Positions 44,520-57,839 of a DNA stretch of 64,000 bases are shown here, piece by piece. The translations under genes and the position numbers were made by a program. The first letter of the stretch is position 1. Every line of letters begins with the position of its first letter. Source of the stretch: Aphelenchoides besseyi (taxonomy: Eukaryota; Nematoda; Chromadorea; Rhabditida; Aphelenchoididae); assembly GCA_024699855.1 (NCBI GenBank), contig JAMPIQ010000002.1:13578001-13642000 (forward strand), in the 5' to 3' direction. The notes beneath the pieces were generated by a model, which saw nothing but the letters and a program-made list of their open reading frames with translations, made no database searches and was not told where the DNA came from.

Positions 44520-47312
44520 CTACAGTGACTCAACTCTTATCGCGTCTCTGAATGCTTGTCGTGGATTGGTGGTTGCCGGTCGGTCGTTGATTGCAAACGG
44601 ATGAACGTTGAAGGCGGGTTGTTGTGCTGGTGAGGGTACTTGTCGATTGCCAACTGAACATCCCACAGTTGCCGGTCTCATTTTCTTCTGTCCGGCTGAT
44701 CCGTCAGTCATGGATTCGTTTATGTAATTCTGCATTTTTGTTTCTTCCTGCGAAAACGACGGATCAATTCCGGGAGCTGGTGATGGGGGATTGGCTCGTT
44801 CGTCATCGATTTCATCGGGTGTTGTTCGGAAGAGAGCAGTTGGACGTTCGTGATGTTCGACTTGAACTTTTGTTTGATTCGAACTTGAAGGAATGGACGC
44901 GTGGCTCAAAGAACGGGAACGAACATGAACCAAATTTACGATATGACCTCGTTGTTTTCGATGTCCAGACGAGTTGGTTGTTGTATGAATAAGACGACCG
45001 CCCGACGACGAAGAACCCGACGACATAGACACCGTCTCACCTGAAGTGCCCATAATTAGTGATAGAGTTCAACGGTCAATTGAGAATGTTTTAAAGTGAC
45101 TTGTGTTCAAAACAACTCACCTTTGCCCGTATTATTAGACGAATGAATACCCGTGGGATGATGTCGTTCAACAGCACCGTTCATCATCACTGGTCCACTA
45201 TTCGGGTTGTGTACCGTGAGTGGAATGATGGAGAAACCGCGTGCATTTGTTGTGTGCATAACTTGAACGAGTTGTGGAGAAGTCGAAGGTGTAAAACTGA
45301 ACGGATCGTGAATCTCGCTAACTACTGGAAAAGGATATGCATTCGATTCGCTTGCTGTTGAGTTCGCATCCACACTCAAATGATCGCTATCTGCCACGTG
45401 AACAACATGTTGATCGTCGCTGGGTGCCGAGAATTGTGCTCGTCGTCGACTTGTTACATTGACGTGATAACCGAACGCCTTCAAGATGTCACTTTTGCAC
45501 ATTGGACACGTTCGATGCTCCAACAACCACGGATCAACGCAAGTTTTGTGGAAAACATGTCTGAAATTTGCATGTTAGTTGTTTCTATTTTTTTGTTTTG
45601 CACAGATTTTCGCACGTTAATCTCGTGCCAAAAAGCATTCTTAAGCCAATGTATCTGCTTCTGTGTTATAAGAAGAACATTTGGGAATTAGGAAATCGTG
45701 GTGATTAGAGAACAACATAAAAATTTTCTCGCGATTAATTCGCATGTGACCAGAAATCCGTGTGTACTTTCGGGTTCGCACAAAGAGCTCATTGATACGG
45801 TAAGTGGATGAGCTCTTCGTTTGTTTTAATTTCTGCATCAGCGACGTTGTTATCGTCCAAAAATGGAAATTCTCGTCGACACCAACAACGACGACTTTTG
45901 CCTACGCAGCTAAATTGCTTGACGGTTGTTTGGCAAAAAGTACGACGAAGCGGAAGTAAGCTGTTTGAGTAAGTGACCCACTAGAATTTCGCGGTGAGGT
46001 CTCTTCAACACAGGAAGTTAACATCCGTGAATGGATTACGCAGTTTTGGACGCTTCGCTTTCATGTCACGAAGTGTCGTAATTGAAGAGTGCGGTTGTTC
46101 TAATTCGAACATTTTAGGTTCATTTACCTGCACGGGAGCATACGAACAATGTCGCCGGCACGATACGGATCGATGCACACCGGACAGTCTGAATCGAGCT
46201 CCTTGTCGCCTGCTTTCACCGGTTTTGTTGGAATTCGTGTTAATGCTTTTTTGGCCGCATTGAACAAACGACGCTGTAGACGATCTTTGGCGTGAGCATA
46301 TCGAAATCGTTGAACATAATAAAACACCAGCCATGCCAATGAAATAACCATAAGAATTATGAACGAAATGCTAACAAACAAAACCTAAACAACGAAATCA
46401 TCTAATTCCTATTCGTAAAGTTTATACCGAGGTTTTGGAGAAACTTCGCAATGCATCACTATCAACACTTTCGACTAATTCACAAACCGTTGACACTTCC
46501 GGCTTCTCATTCATATGAACGAATTTAACCATTGTGTTGTCAATTTTGATGCCATCAAACGGATGACTAACAATGATGAGCATCGACTGTAGTCCCGCAT
46601 CGGCAGCAATTCGCGTCGCCATTCGATGCAAATACGGAAGTTGCTCCATACATTTCGTACAGTTCTCACAATAAGTGATTACAAGTCGTGTTTCCAACGC
46701 ACTAATCGAAGGAGTCAACTTCGGATCATAAGTGTACGGACTGGTACTCAAATTGCAAACTTGAGTCTCAGAGCCAAAAAGCATTTCCAATGGTTGAAAA
46801 GTATATTTGGCTGTGCCACCAGTTCCGACCACCGGTCTTGTTGGTTCGAAGTTTACTTGATACGTTGTCTGACCGCATGATAAAGTCTCCTAAACACTCG
46901 AATATATAAATCAACGTCCTCTAAAGCCTATATGCTTTTGTTTAAACGCTCAGATGTTAGTAGTGAGAACAAATACATGGGAAGCTTCATCGAACGCTAA
47001 TTAGCTGATCAATCAAAAACCACGTTCAAAATTACAATTTGCGATTGAAAGACTAACACGATTAACGACCAAAGAAAATAAACGCCGTGGTTTTGATTGA
47101 CACAACCCAATTGCTCTCTAATCAATACGCCGCTACTTTCATGCTAGCTGATCAACAGAATTCGACCATCTAATGGAATAAAAATCAATTTTTACCTGTG
47201 AAAAGGAAGCACAGCCAAGTTCGAAGATACAAACAAACAGCAAGAACGTCCGCAACCACATCGACCAGCGGCGACAACCTAAACTCTCAGTTGAGTTTAT
47301 TTGTTTAGTCAT
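44520..47312 (-). CDS. Transmembrane RING-H2 E3 ubiquitin ligase (goliath/GRAIL type)
   Basis: Membrane-anchored ubiquitin ligase of endosomes. Exons 47196-47312, 46428-46889, 46128-46384, 45121-45560 and 44520-45040 join in phase to 598 aa. A signal peptide ([16 protein letters not shown]) is followed by a lumenal region of about 150 residues in the position of the protease-associated domain. The membrane span [20 protein letters not shown] is at about 197-216. The RING-H2 finger has all eight ligands: Cys260, Cys263, Cys278, His280, His283, Cys286, Cys297, Cys300 (DCPVCID ... [25 protein letters not shown]). A long Ser/His/Pro-rich cytosolic tail completes it. This order matches goliath, RNF13 and RNF128/RNF150 relatives; which subgroup is unclear because the lumenal domain is divergent. 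The second-to-last intron, 567 nt, separates RING Cys278 from His280. Confidence 0.9.
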
Positions 47313-50300
47313 GAAAACGATCGTCTTGGTTTCGAATGACGCGGTTCGAAATAAACGTAATAGGAAGTGAGGATTTTTGATGCATAAGTAATTCTTAGAG
47401 ATTATTGTTCAAATCAAATGAATGATGTCGAGTGATGCGTAGGAATACAAAGTGGTGATTGAGTATTCGCTCCGAGTTAGTCAGACGAGATGCTATGCAA
47501 AAGAGCGTCTAATTGGCGTGTATAGGGCGAACGATCACGCCCGAATTTGTGGAACACGCGACCGCAAATGAAAAACGGCGCAAACGAATAAAATGGCACA
47601 CAAAAACAAAGCCACCGAAACAACAGTCGAGATTGTCGAGTCCAAGTGGTGGTGGAAACTTCGTGGCTCATTAGCTCGATCCTTAAGTGTTGTGTACAAA
47701 ACGACGACGAAGTCTGTCGTAAATGCAGTTAACTCTCGAATGTAAAAAACCAAATAAGCATGAGAAGTATCAAAATAAGACATATGATATTCACGCAATT
47801 ACTGTAAAAAATACGCCGAAATCATTCAAGTACATCAATAATCTCTTTCTCACGTAAATGGTTTCTCTTCGAAAGGCGATACGAGTCATTTGTTAAGTTT
47901 TCTCATCGAACAGAACGTTTGGCAAAAAGTGCGTAGTGTTAGGACTTTGCCACAAGCCTACTACCGCTCAACCAGCGGCGGCTGGACGATGGCATTGGCG
48001 TCGAGAGATGTGGGTCGCTTTTTGTTGCGGTCGTTTGGCTGTGGGCTTCCGAACATTCTGTGAACCTGACCGCATAATTCTACGTATATGACGTACGTCC
48101 ATTTAGATTCTGTGTGAATATTTAGGAATAAACTACTGGTCAATGAGGTTCGATACCACAGTTAATAGACACTTGAAAGCAGACATCAATTTGTTCAAGA
48201 CGAACGGAGGCCAATGGCATGACGAAAATGTAGTAGAGGAGTGAAAAGAGTTGGTCAAAAGCGGAAGTGCGAACTCGTCGCGCTACAACCACAATGGCCT
48301 ACGGCATTGCTGATAAACGAAGAGCGGAAATTCATTGCATTGACTATCCACTGGTCGCCTACACTTGGGCCATTCAAACACGGAACAAACTGTCAAGAAA
48401 TAGGAAACAAATGTTCTTTTTTGGAACTTCAAACTCCTCCAAATTGATATCTGGCTAGTCAATTGAAGTGGTCGTAACGAAAATTTCCCAACGAGCTCAA
48501 ACAAACGCGAAAACGAATTGCACTTCTAACCCATTTGTTATGACCGGCGGCCATTTTTGACGTATCTTCTTCGCATTTCAAAGGTTCGTCAAATTGTTTG
48601 TCGCCGTTGCAGAACGCGCACTCAACCGCTTCAATCGAACTCGGGACATAAACGAGCGACAAACCGAAATGCGGTTTTGAGGCGAAAGCCACGGGCGACG
48701 GCTAAACTCGCGATGAAGCCGAATGGCGATTGCAGTTGTGACCCGCCGAATCGCGCAATTCACACAAACTATACTCGGGATATACACCTCATGCTGAGTC
48801 CAAATTCACTGGAAAGTCGGAGTTTCAATTACAGAGTCAATTGAACGCCGTCAAATCTGTGGGCATTCTCATGGCTGCATTCTAATTAGGTACCGTAAAG
48901 AGAAGTCGGAGCGAATTAAAAATGTGAGTTCAACTGTTTGCTTGACTAATAATCTTCACGTAACGAAATTTTCTCCGATTTTCGGCCTTACAATCGTCGT
49001 TTGGATCGGTCGTCGTCCACTTCATCATGTCATTCATTTCCCCTCAACCTCAGCAGCCACCGTCCAAGGCCGAACTCATTGGAGGTGCAATTTCGACTCG
49101 CGATTTTCAAGCAATTTCAAAATAGTAATTAAAATAAATTTGATAGTCAATTGTCTGTACAAGTCGACTCGTGGTAGATAATTGGTCGGTTCGAAACGGT
49201 AAAAACGATCTTCTAATTCACTGACTCACGCACCTGAAGTTCGAGGGGGAGGAAAATGAGTGGGCGGCTACTGCCAACGGCGACGCTGCGAACTCTTCGC
49301 GCTCCAAACGTACAATCGGGCGATCGCGCATTCCAATTCTGTAGAATATCCACAGCATACAAAAAATCTTTCGATCTGCCACTTCACATCTTTTTCGATT
49401 TAGGTCGGTCTGCTAGACGGTTCGGCAAAGTTCATTGAACACGCAATTTGCTATGCAAATACTCGAACGTTTAATCACTTTGCGTTCACAGCGATCCCAG
49501 AAAACCCGAAGACAATTGTCGATATTGTGGAGTTAATGAAATAAAGTAACAAAACGTCTGAAGTCGCGGGCAAATGACCACGAACGGCCGATGAAATTCG
49601 CGGATTCCGCAAATTTGTGGTTCGCGTGTGGAGCAGTGCCCTCGGACGGCGTTTCGCTTCCTGCTGCGGGAATCCCAAGAACACCAGCGCCTTCGAAGCG
49701 CCCAAAGGCGGCGTCTACGGATGGACGCACGGCCTCAAAATCTCGGTGGACGATTTGCGTGTTTGGGCAATTTTTGCCGTTTTTTGTTCTCGATTAAGCG
49801 CACGCACGCAGTTGGCCGGAGAGGAATTTTGTAGTCGACTATTGTATGTACGTACACTCAACGTCGCTGGAAATGGCATCACTTCGCTTTCGACAAAAAG
49901 AACGGCGAACGTCAACGGCGAAATTGACGCGCACAATCACAACAACAAAAAACGAGCGTAAAACTGCGTGTCGACTGCGCTTCTTAATTGGCCTTCAAAG
50001 CGAAAAAGATTATTGCGGTTAACTCGCTACTTCGAGCAATTGATTAAAAATTAGCGGGGGAAAGTGAAGAGTTTAAAAGAGCTGACAAAAACAAAAGAAA
50101 ACTTCCATGGTAATCGGTTTTTTTTGTATTTCACTTTAAGGTTTCGCAGTCGACGTATTCATTGGTAATTAATCGTCCATCAACTACGCTCTGACTTCTT
50201 GTCAACTTTGGTTCTTACAACTGCAGGCCGCTTATGACACGGTGGTCGTTTCACAGCGTAAAGGAACAATGAGATCAACACTCAAGAAACTTGGTAGGAT

Positions 50301-52135
50301 GTTCAAACACCAAGAGCTTCTGACGTTATCACGTTCGCATTTGAAACTTTCTGGAAGTTTTCGAACGTCAGCACTCGACTATCACAATAAACGATTAATT
50401 GGATAAACAACCACTGATAATCGTTTCTCTAATCCTTATGTTATACATAAAGGAAATTAAGTGTTTGCGATGGTTGTGGCCGACGAATAAGCTTTGAAAA
50501 CGATATTCAACATCGGAGATCACAGAGAGAAAGGTTTTTAGAGTGAATCGGCTACGTAGTTGAAACAGAAAGATTTTGGAGTTGAATCACAGTGAATAAT
50601 GTAATGGTCACGAAGGAAAACAAGTAATTCCAATTAGTACAAAAATGCACTCCAATTTTCCACCCACATGAGAACGGAAGGAACAAAAAGGAATGTAGTT
50701 TGCAAGTACGGATTACTCTCCCAATTAATCCCTTCTATCGAATTCTTGGCCCAGACAGCAATTAATACCCGTGGCATTTTAGAAGGCGCCGTCATTCCTT
50801 CGACTTTTCGTATGTTCTCAACATCAAATGTGTAACATTAGATTACCGAAGAATTCGTTAGAAGGAAGTAAAGTCATCGACCAGGAATAAAAGTTATTCC
50901 GCTTAAATGTTATAAGTTGAAATAGGAACTTGAAATGGAAAGTTAATAGGATTAGCGAAAGATAACTTCGTTTCGAAAACTAACTTAATAAAGTGGTCGT
51001 AAAATTTGACTCGAAGATTGACCCTCGACTTTTGCTCTTCGCAAACAAGCTGCCAAGCACTTTGAAGAACGTAAAATGGTCGGCGATAATCAATTTGTGT
51101 ATACGAGTGGACAATTCGAAGTGTGCGCTGAAATTCCGGACGTCTTCAATAGTTGCAGTCCGAAATCCATTGGCCACTCATCCCAATTGATGAGCGCTCA
51201 ATAGCTATCGGAGTTCATGGCGGTAATGTCGTAGTAGAAAGCCAACAAACAGTTAAAGTTTTTGAATAAAACATTACAAGAAAACAATGAAATTGTCTTT
51301 TGCAGCTGCCAGATGTTCGGAACGGCTGTTGGTCTCGAACAACGTCGCGTGAAGAAGATCCGAAGAGCGAGCGGAAGTAAAAGAGCTGCTAAGCTCTAAA
51401 TTTCGAGTTCGCTTCCGTTTACTCGCTTTTGCTTCGTAATGAACTTTAATGTTCCACTTTAATTCTCGACCTCTCGCGGCCGAATTTTGCCGTCGCGCGG
51501 AGTGTGTTTGAATTTCGAGAAACGTTTCTTCTGTTTTATTGGACACCATCGGAGTATACGGTTGTCAATTGGATTGCTAGAGACAAATGAGAGTTCTGAG
51601 CAACACGAATCGTCCAATATTCGAGTGATAAGTGTACGGGGATTGACAGAGGAGTTGTTGTAATCGAAAGGTTCTTAAAATATTTGGGACGAGAGCAAAT
51701 CGCTGGAATGAAAGGTGTCAAATTTCACATAGACAGTCTTCTTCGAATCGAAAAAATTTCTACGAATTCGCAAACAAAGATTATTAGAATAGTTGTCGTC
51801 TTCTTACTCCAAATGTTTGTATTGTAACAAAGTTATGTTGTAATCTCTCTTCGATAGTTCGACGGAAATATTCGAAGTGATTTTGACTTTCTAAATAGCT
51901 TTTACTCACGCTTTTTTTTATCATGTTTGACTTGAGAAAAAGAACCTTTTCGAGTGCACATTTGAGCGTTGATTCATCAGCTGGTAGACACAATTTTGTT
52001 TTTCATTCGTTACTCTTTGCGCGAGTGCGTTTGTTTGCTCTTTCACTGCAGCTTTTGGCCATCGAGCGGTTAACTTTGAACGTTTTGGTGTACATTTTGT
52101 TGGTAATTCAATGGCAATGTTTAGCGAATAGTCCG
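47313..52135. other. 4.8 kb without a supportable gene
   Basis: Open frames at 47535-47798 and 47961-48143 (minus) could be exons of a small single-span membrane protein (FLCAILFVCAVFHL), but I found no consistent start or splice partner. At 49590-49960 a GC-richer patch leaves several frames open at once (GVYGWTHGLKISVDDLRVW in one) without a recognisable domain. The rest, including 50.0-51.9 kb, is AT-rich and featureless to me. Confidence 0.35.
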
Positions 52136-53533
52136 ATGAACGCAGCGATCTGTCTGCGCCTCTGTCTCTTGTTTCTGAGGATATCTCGATGGGTCCCAAT
52201 TGCCATTGTATTCTTAATCTCAGCATTTGTCTACTACGCGTATTGTTTTTACACAGTTCACGGTATGTTTTGTAGACCAACCATAAGCTTCATTTATTGT
52301 TTTCAGCTTTAACGGAACAATGGAATGTTCGAATCGCATTGATAGCGGTTTTCCATGTCCTCTTATTCATGTTTCTATTTGCTTATCTTAGTGCCGTGAT
52401 GAATTCGGTCCCGAAGATGCCATCGAAAGTAAGAGATCAGCAAAACTATTGAGTTTTTGTTTTCCATTTCAGTTTTATTTGTCGGATTCGGTGGTTGAAC
52501 ACGAACTTTCCGCAGAGAAAAGTGACTATGGACGAAATGTTATTCTGTACAGACATGCAATGGAAAATGCGCTTCCAATTGAAAACGTTTCAATGACGAA
52601 CGGTAAACAGCGTTTTGATGTTTGAAAGTTATGTTGTTTTTAGGTCCGAGGTATTGTCCGGTCTGCAAATGCATCAAAGCTGATCGTTGTCATCACTGCT
52701 CGTTGTGTTCCGCTTGTGTATTGAAATACGATCATCATTGTACGTTTCTTTCGATTAGTTGTTGTTATTGGTATGTTTAGGTCCATGGATCAACAATTGT
52801 GTTCATCATCAGAACTATAAGAGTTTTGTGTTATTCCTCTTCTACGGTCTAACGTTGTGCATATTCGTCTTGTTGAGTTCGTTGCCAACTCTTATTATTC
52901 AATGGAACGAGGAAGCAAAATCCTATTTGTTGATCCAAAAATTTATAATGGTCTTTCTACCCTTTATTGCACTTCTTTTTGGATGCTCATTCGGCTGTTT
53001 GCTGATCTATCACATGGTTCTTATTTTCAAAAACCGCACAACCATCGGTGAGATTTCATTTGATGGTCAAATGAACGCGTGTGTTTAGAACAATTCTTGC
53101 CGCCACATTTTGAATTTGGTCCCGACATCAATGCCTACGATTTGGGGACATACAACAACTTCAAACAGGTTTTTGGCAACTCGATATTGTTTTGGGGTTT
53201 ACCCATCTTCACAGGGTGAGAATTACTGAATTCTTTGCTTCAGACGATCATTTTGCTTGTGTTTTTATTTGCCTTTTTGTTTAGTTTAACTGACGGTCTT
53301 TCGTTTCCACTACGAGACGATGCGGTAGAGTTAGAATCAGTTCATAGCGATAGCAACACTTCGACGAACGGCATCTACTACAGTTGTTCGAGTGAATCGG
53401 TGGCTACGGCTCTCTACGGATCGAAAGATGGTACGTTTGATGGCGGTTATGTGTTTTCGTTAACACACTTTGTTTCTATTGTTCGCTAACGACCGAACTC
53501 ACGAATTCGATTTCAGAGAAGGTAATGGTGTGA
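52136..53533 (+). CDS. DHHC palmitoyltransferase (zDHHC2/15/20-like)
   Basis: Four-span membrane S-acyltransferase that attaches palmitate to cysteines of client proteins, typically at Golgi or plasma membrane. Exons 52136-52262, 52307-52428, 52473-52602, 52644-52739, 52781-53047, 53089-53215, 53285-53430 and 53517-53533 join in phase to 343 aa, the usual length for this subgroup. Two membrane spans (WVPIAIVFLISAFVYYAYCF; IALIAVFHVLLFMFLFAYL) precede the Cys-rich domain from Cys131: RYCPVCKCIKADRCHHC, LCSACVLKYDHHC and PWINNCVHHQNYK, with the catalytic DHHC Cys at 159. Two more spans follow, then TTIEQF (TTxE motif), FGNSILFWGLPIFTGL and DGLSFPLR, as in zDHHC2/15/20. The intron before PWINNC splits the catalytic Cys codon. 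AATAAA at 53616-53621. Start chosen at the first ATG before span 1; the frame is open upstream. Confidence 0.92.
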
Positions 53534-56500
53534 CATTTCCGAGAACACAAGTGGACAATCAACGGCTGCTATGAATCAGGGTCTTAATACAACGGGTTTC
53601 TACTGACAGATTTCTAATAAACGTTCTACGAGCACTTTTGCAAAATGAAAGCACAAGATCACGAGATCATCATTCCAAGAGAAAGCTTTTAATCCGCCTA
53701 CACAGAAATCGCTTGCAATCAAGATCTCAACTGTTCATTCGTATTTCATAGTCACGTTGTTCGAAGGTTTTTGTGATTTCCAATTTTGCTTCAAAATGAG
53801 GAAATGGGTTTGAATTTGGGTTTGAACGTTGTTGACGAATCGATTCGGCAAGATCGAAACTTCTCATCGAATACAATGATTGCAATCAAGTCAGAACTTT
53901 CCTTCAACTTGTTCGCAAGTGTTTGTTTCAACGGGTTGGGAGAAGACTGAGCATTTTGAAGGCCTTGAAGTAACTTTGTTGTTACGGTAAACATCAAGTC
54001 GTTTCCGAAAAGGAAACTTCCTTTCGATGTTTCCACCCGTTTTTCGCGTCGAAATTTCTGTCGATATCATTGCCGGTTTTTATTTTAGTCGAAGAACGGC
54101 GAAGAATTGAACACTCGTTGAAGGCTGCGTCCGAAATGACAATCCATCGGTGACGAGTGCAAGTCGATCTGCAGCGCTGGAGTGTGTTATGAACACATCT
54201 AATTAATGATAACCGCTTGCTAATCGATTCTTGGTCTTTTTTTTGTTGGGAATTGGGTCGCAAAAACTCAAAAGTTCGATCGACAATCGTTCTCATTCAA
54301 AACAAACGAATGTGAATGGAATTCAAGTTGTACAACCAACTTATCGTCGCTTATCAGCAACGTGCTTTTTGTTTACCTTCCAATATCAAACCATTCCGCC
54401 TCTCATTCAGTTGCTGCTCTTCCCACAAATCGCCGTCAAATCAAAAGTCGCATGCCAAAACATCACGTGGTTCTGACGTCGATCGATCCGCTTGATCGCC
54501 ACAATACAAAGCACATGTCTGTCATCAAAACTTCTTATCAACCGCAAACTTCGCTGAACTTAAAATCGATTTGATTGTAAAACAGATTACTTCCAACGTT
54601 TACTGTCGACTTATTCTCGGTCTAACAAAAGGATAGTTCTTGGTAGTAAGTGCAATAAAACTTTTTGTGAATGGAATGTTTCGTTTAGTATCTAAAGTCA
54701 TTCAACTGAACGCACTTTAAGTTCATATTACCGTTGAATAATGATATTTTTGTGAACTTGAACCAAGGGGATGGGAAAACAGTTGCGACTTCGTTATCAA
54801 CAACCGCTCCCTTGCGACCATCGATTGCCGTGTTCGTTCGATTGCATGCCTGCCGCTATTCGCCTTTCAGTCGACAGCATTGAACACTCGTCGCAATTTT
54901 TCGAACTCAACTCCCAAGCACCGTATACTTCAAAATGGTTAAAGACATCGAATACGTGTGATCTTGACGAAAACAAGAGATCAACGTGCTAACAGAATGG
55001 TTCCCGAATACCGCAGCTGTTAGCCATGCTGTCGGCTGCTCTGAAGCGTTCATGTCCTCATGGACTGGGAATCAATGCTTCCGTTCCTTTTGGTTGATAG
55101 ACAACGTGCTCTGTCGTCCATATTTCCGGTTGTTTTTATTCGACTAGTTACTGTAATCAAACGTGATATGTTTTTAACAAACTGCGCTATTGATGGAAAG
55201 TTCAAGACGAAAATAAAAAGTCGAGTGTTCAGTAATCAGTCAAAACAGGTACCCGGTTATTTTCGATTAAACTGCGCAATATTGCCGCGATCTCTTTATT
55301 CTACCACGTGTTTTGTGCTACGGTCTTTGCAAACTGATCCACAAATACACTTATGAGTGCAGTCAAGCGGTGTTAAGAAATCGTGTGTCCACTGTTTTGA
55401 TGAAGAAAGTGGCACGAACGAAAACAATTGAGCACATGGCGAAGATCGAAAACGCATCAAGAACAACATCCGATTGATTTGACGTCGCGACCGTATCACC
55501 AACGTCGTTGCGTTAAGCGTGCGCAATTAGTCATTTCAGAACGTGTATTTGCGTGCAGTTTAATAAGCGCTAATGTCACGTGTTATTTTATCTTCTTGTT
55601 GACAATTTCAAGTCGTTACAGCGTCATAATCAAGCAAACGTAGTCGTTAGATTGAGAGCGCAAAAGGGGCGGATCATATTTGTAGGGAAAATAAGTTTCG
55701 AATGACTGTCGTACATTGAGAACCGATTACACGTTAAAGAAGTGATCTTCGGTGTCTGGCGACAGCGTGGTTGTTTTTCTTGATTAAACAAACTTTTACG
55801 ATACGCATACGAGTACATCGGCACGTCCTTGTTTCTTCAGAACAATCCGTATCCACTTGTTTCCATGAGTGCAACAATCGTATCGGTTGCTAAAACCCAC
55901 TTGTTACGCGAACTACCGTATGGTTAAGAGAAGTCGTCTATAAACGTCGGGCTCATAAACTTGTAGCCTTAAACCCTCGACTTTGTGCTCAATCTTAAGA
56001 TCACTGATCTGTGAGTTGTTTCGATGTGATGACAAGTTGAATGCGGAAACGAGTACAAAAACCAACTTCACGGCCAATTTTACGTGCGTTTGAGTTTCGT
56101 AAAAAATTTCGAAGTGCTGCATGCGCACTGATAAGATTTATCAGCAAAGTCCATTTAACAGTCTCGATATTCGTATCTCAGTTGCTCGGTACGTGCGAAA
56201 CTCGATGGTCATTTTTTGATCGGAAGTCTGAATATCGTGACAATCGAATTTGGTTATCTTCTCCCAATCGAAATGCTTCGACGAGTTCCGAACTCGTGGG
56301 ATAACGTTCGCGAATTCACAGTTCATTGTCTGGTGACGTAGTGGTTTTTATTGCATTTATGATTCGCAGAACAGTTGGTGATGGAAGTTCAATACTCGCG
56401 TTCACGTCTTCGGCGTTTGCGACCGTTCTCGAGACTAATTTTCCGTTAAACACAAGATAGGCCCCATGTTTTCCGGAGGTTAACGAAAAGAATGACTCTG

Positions 56501-57839
56501 CAGAATTTGAGCGAAGAACATTCACGAGCGGCGGCATTGGCCCATTGAGGTTTCAATGATCTCCGTACGATCAGAGCGAATGTTTTTTGTTTCGCTAACG
56601 AGTCCAAATTCACCTCATGTCATTCGGGGATTTCGATTGCAACAATCGTTAATGCAATTGCGCAAGCTTTGCGGTAACCAACTTGCGAGCTGATCACAGA
56701 CGAACATCTGCGTGTCAAAGAATTGCCGACTGATAGCAAGAACGCAAATAGGCGGAGTTTTGGTGTTACAGCAGAAACTATATGAGAAAGTTTCGTTGGA
56801 TACTTAGACACTTCAGAAGTTTGAAGGATTGGATGTGTTTCCGTTTAATTATAACTTTGTCCTTACTTTCGGAAGGATTGCGCCTAATTCCTGGAGTAAA
56901 TAATCTGTCACTCGATTGTTTTGATCTTGATTATGCAGATTATTTGGCTCTCAATAATCTCTGCTCTGCGGTATTTGAGCGGAACAACGATCTACAAAGA
57001 ACTTATTGACAATTCCGATTCCTCAATGACCATCAGATTTATGTTTGAAATGTTTTTTCAACGAGTTGTTTTACCCGAGAGAGAAGGATGATGCAATCGA
57101 ATGGCCAATGAAGCAAACTCTCCTGTTGATCCTTTTGGTTCAGTCAGGTCGTTGGCATTTGACAGTTGTGATAATTTGGGGCGATCAAATCGCGACTTGG
57201 AAAAAACGAAGTTTTTTCTTCCGTTTGCGAGTTTGATGGGCGATCGTGTGTTGGAAAAAAGTCGCCGATCGTTTTCTCTTATTTCCCGCCATTTTCGTGA
57301 GTGGAAATACGCGTTCGGTGGTCGAGAAAGCTGGGAGGATCGGGACTTGGATCTGGCAAGTTTGAAGTAGGTCCCAAATTAAAATTCCACGCGTTTCATC
57401 ATCATTACACGAGAAATAGGCGGCGCTGAAACGCGCGTTTTGGTACGGTTTTGATTTTATGACGATGAAGCCGCGTTCCTCCCCCTTCCGTCGGGTGTAT
57501 TAAAAGTGCCCGTGGAGATGTTTTGCGGACGACGTTTCTCATTCGATTCTGAGTAGTGATGCCCTTGTTCTTGCATCATCAACATCATTCACGGGTGATT
57601 TTTTTGTTGGGCGCTATCGTCACCTTGATTGTCGTGAGTTGAGTGGTAATGAGCGTTCAGCATGACTTGAAATTTCTTTCATCACTTTTTATCATCCTGA
57701 TTTTGATTAAATTTCTCGTTAAAATTAATTCTATTTAAAGTCGCGATGTTCATCGAATTGTCAACTATCACTCACATCTTATTGCTTTAGGCTCTTGCGC
57801 AGTCAGCAACTTACGGTGAAAAATTCGTTTGCGACGATT
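53534..57839. other. 4.3 kb without a supportable gene
   Basis: Scattered short open frames on both strands with no motif I recognise. The right end should contain the upstream region of the aminotransferase gene. Confidence 0.4.

Noticed and set aside
47535..47798. Possible KCNE-like or other single-span membrane protein.
   Set aside because: One hydrophobic run only; no start, splice partner or family motif could be shown.
49617..49961. 114-codon ORF in a GC-richer patch.
   Set aside because: Several frames are open simultaneously in both directions and no domain is recognisable.
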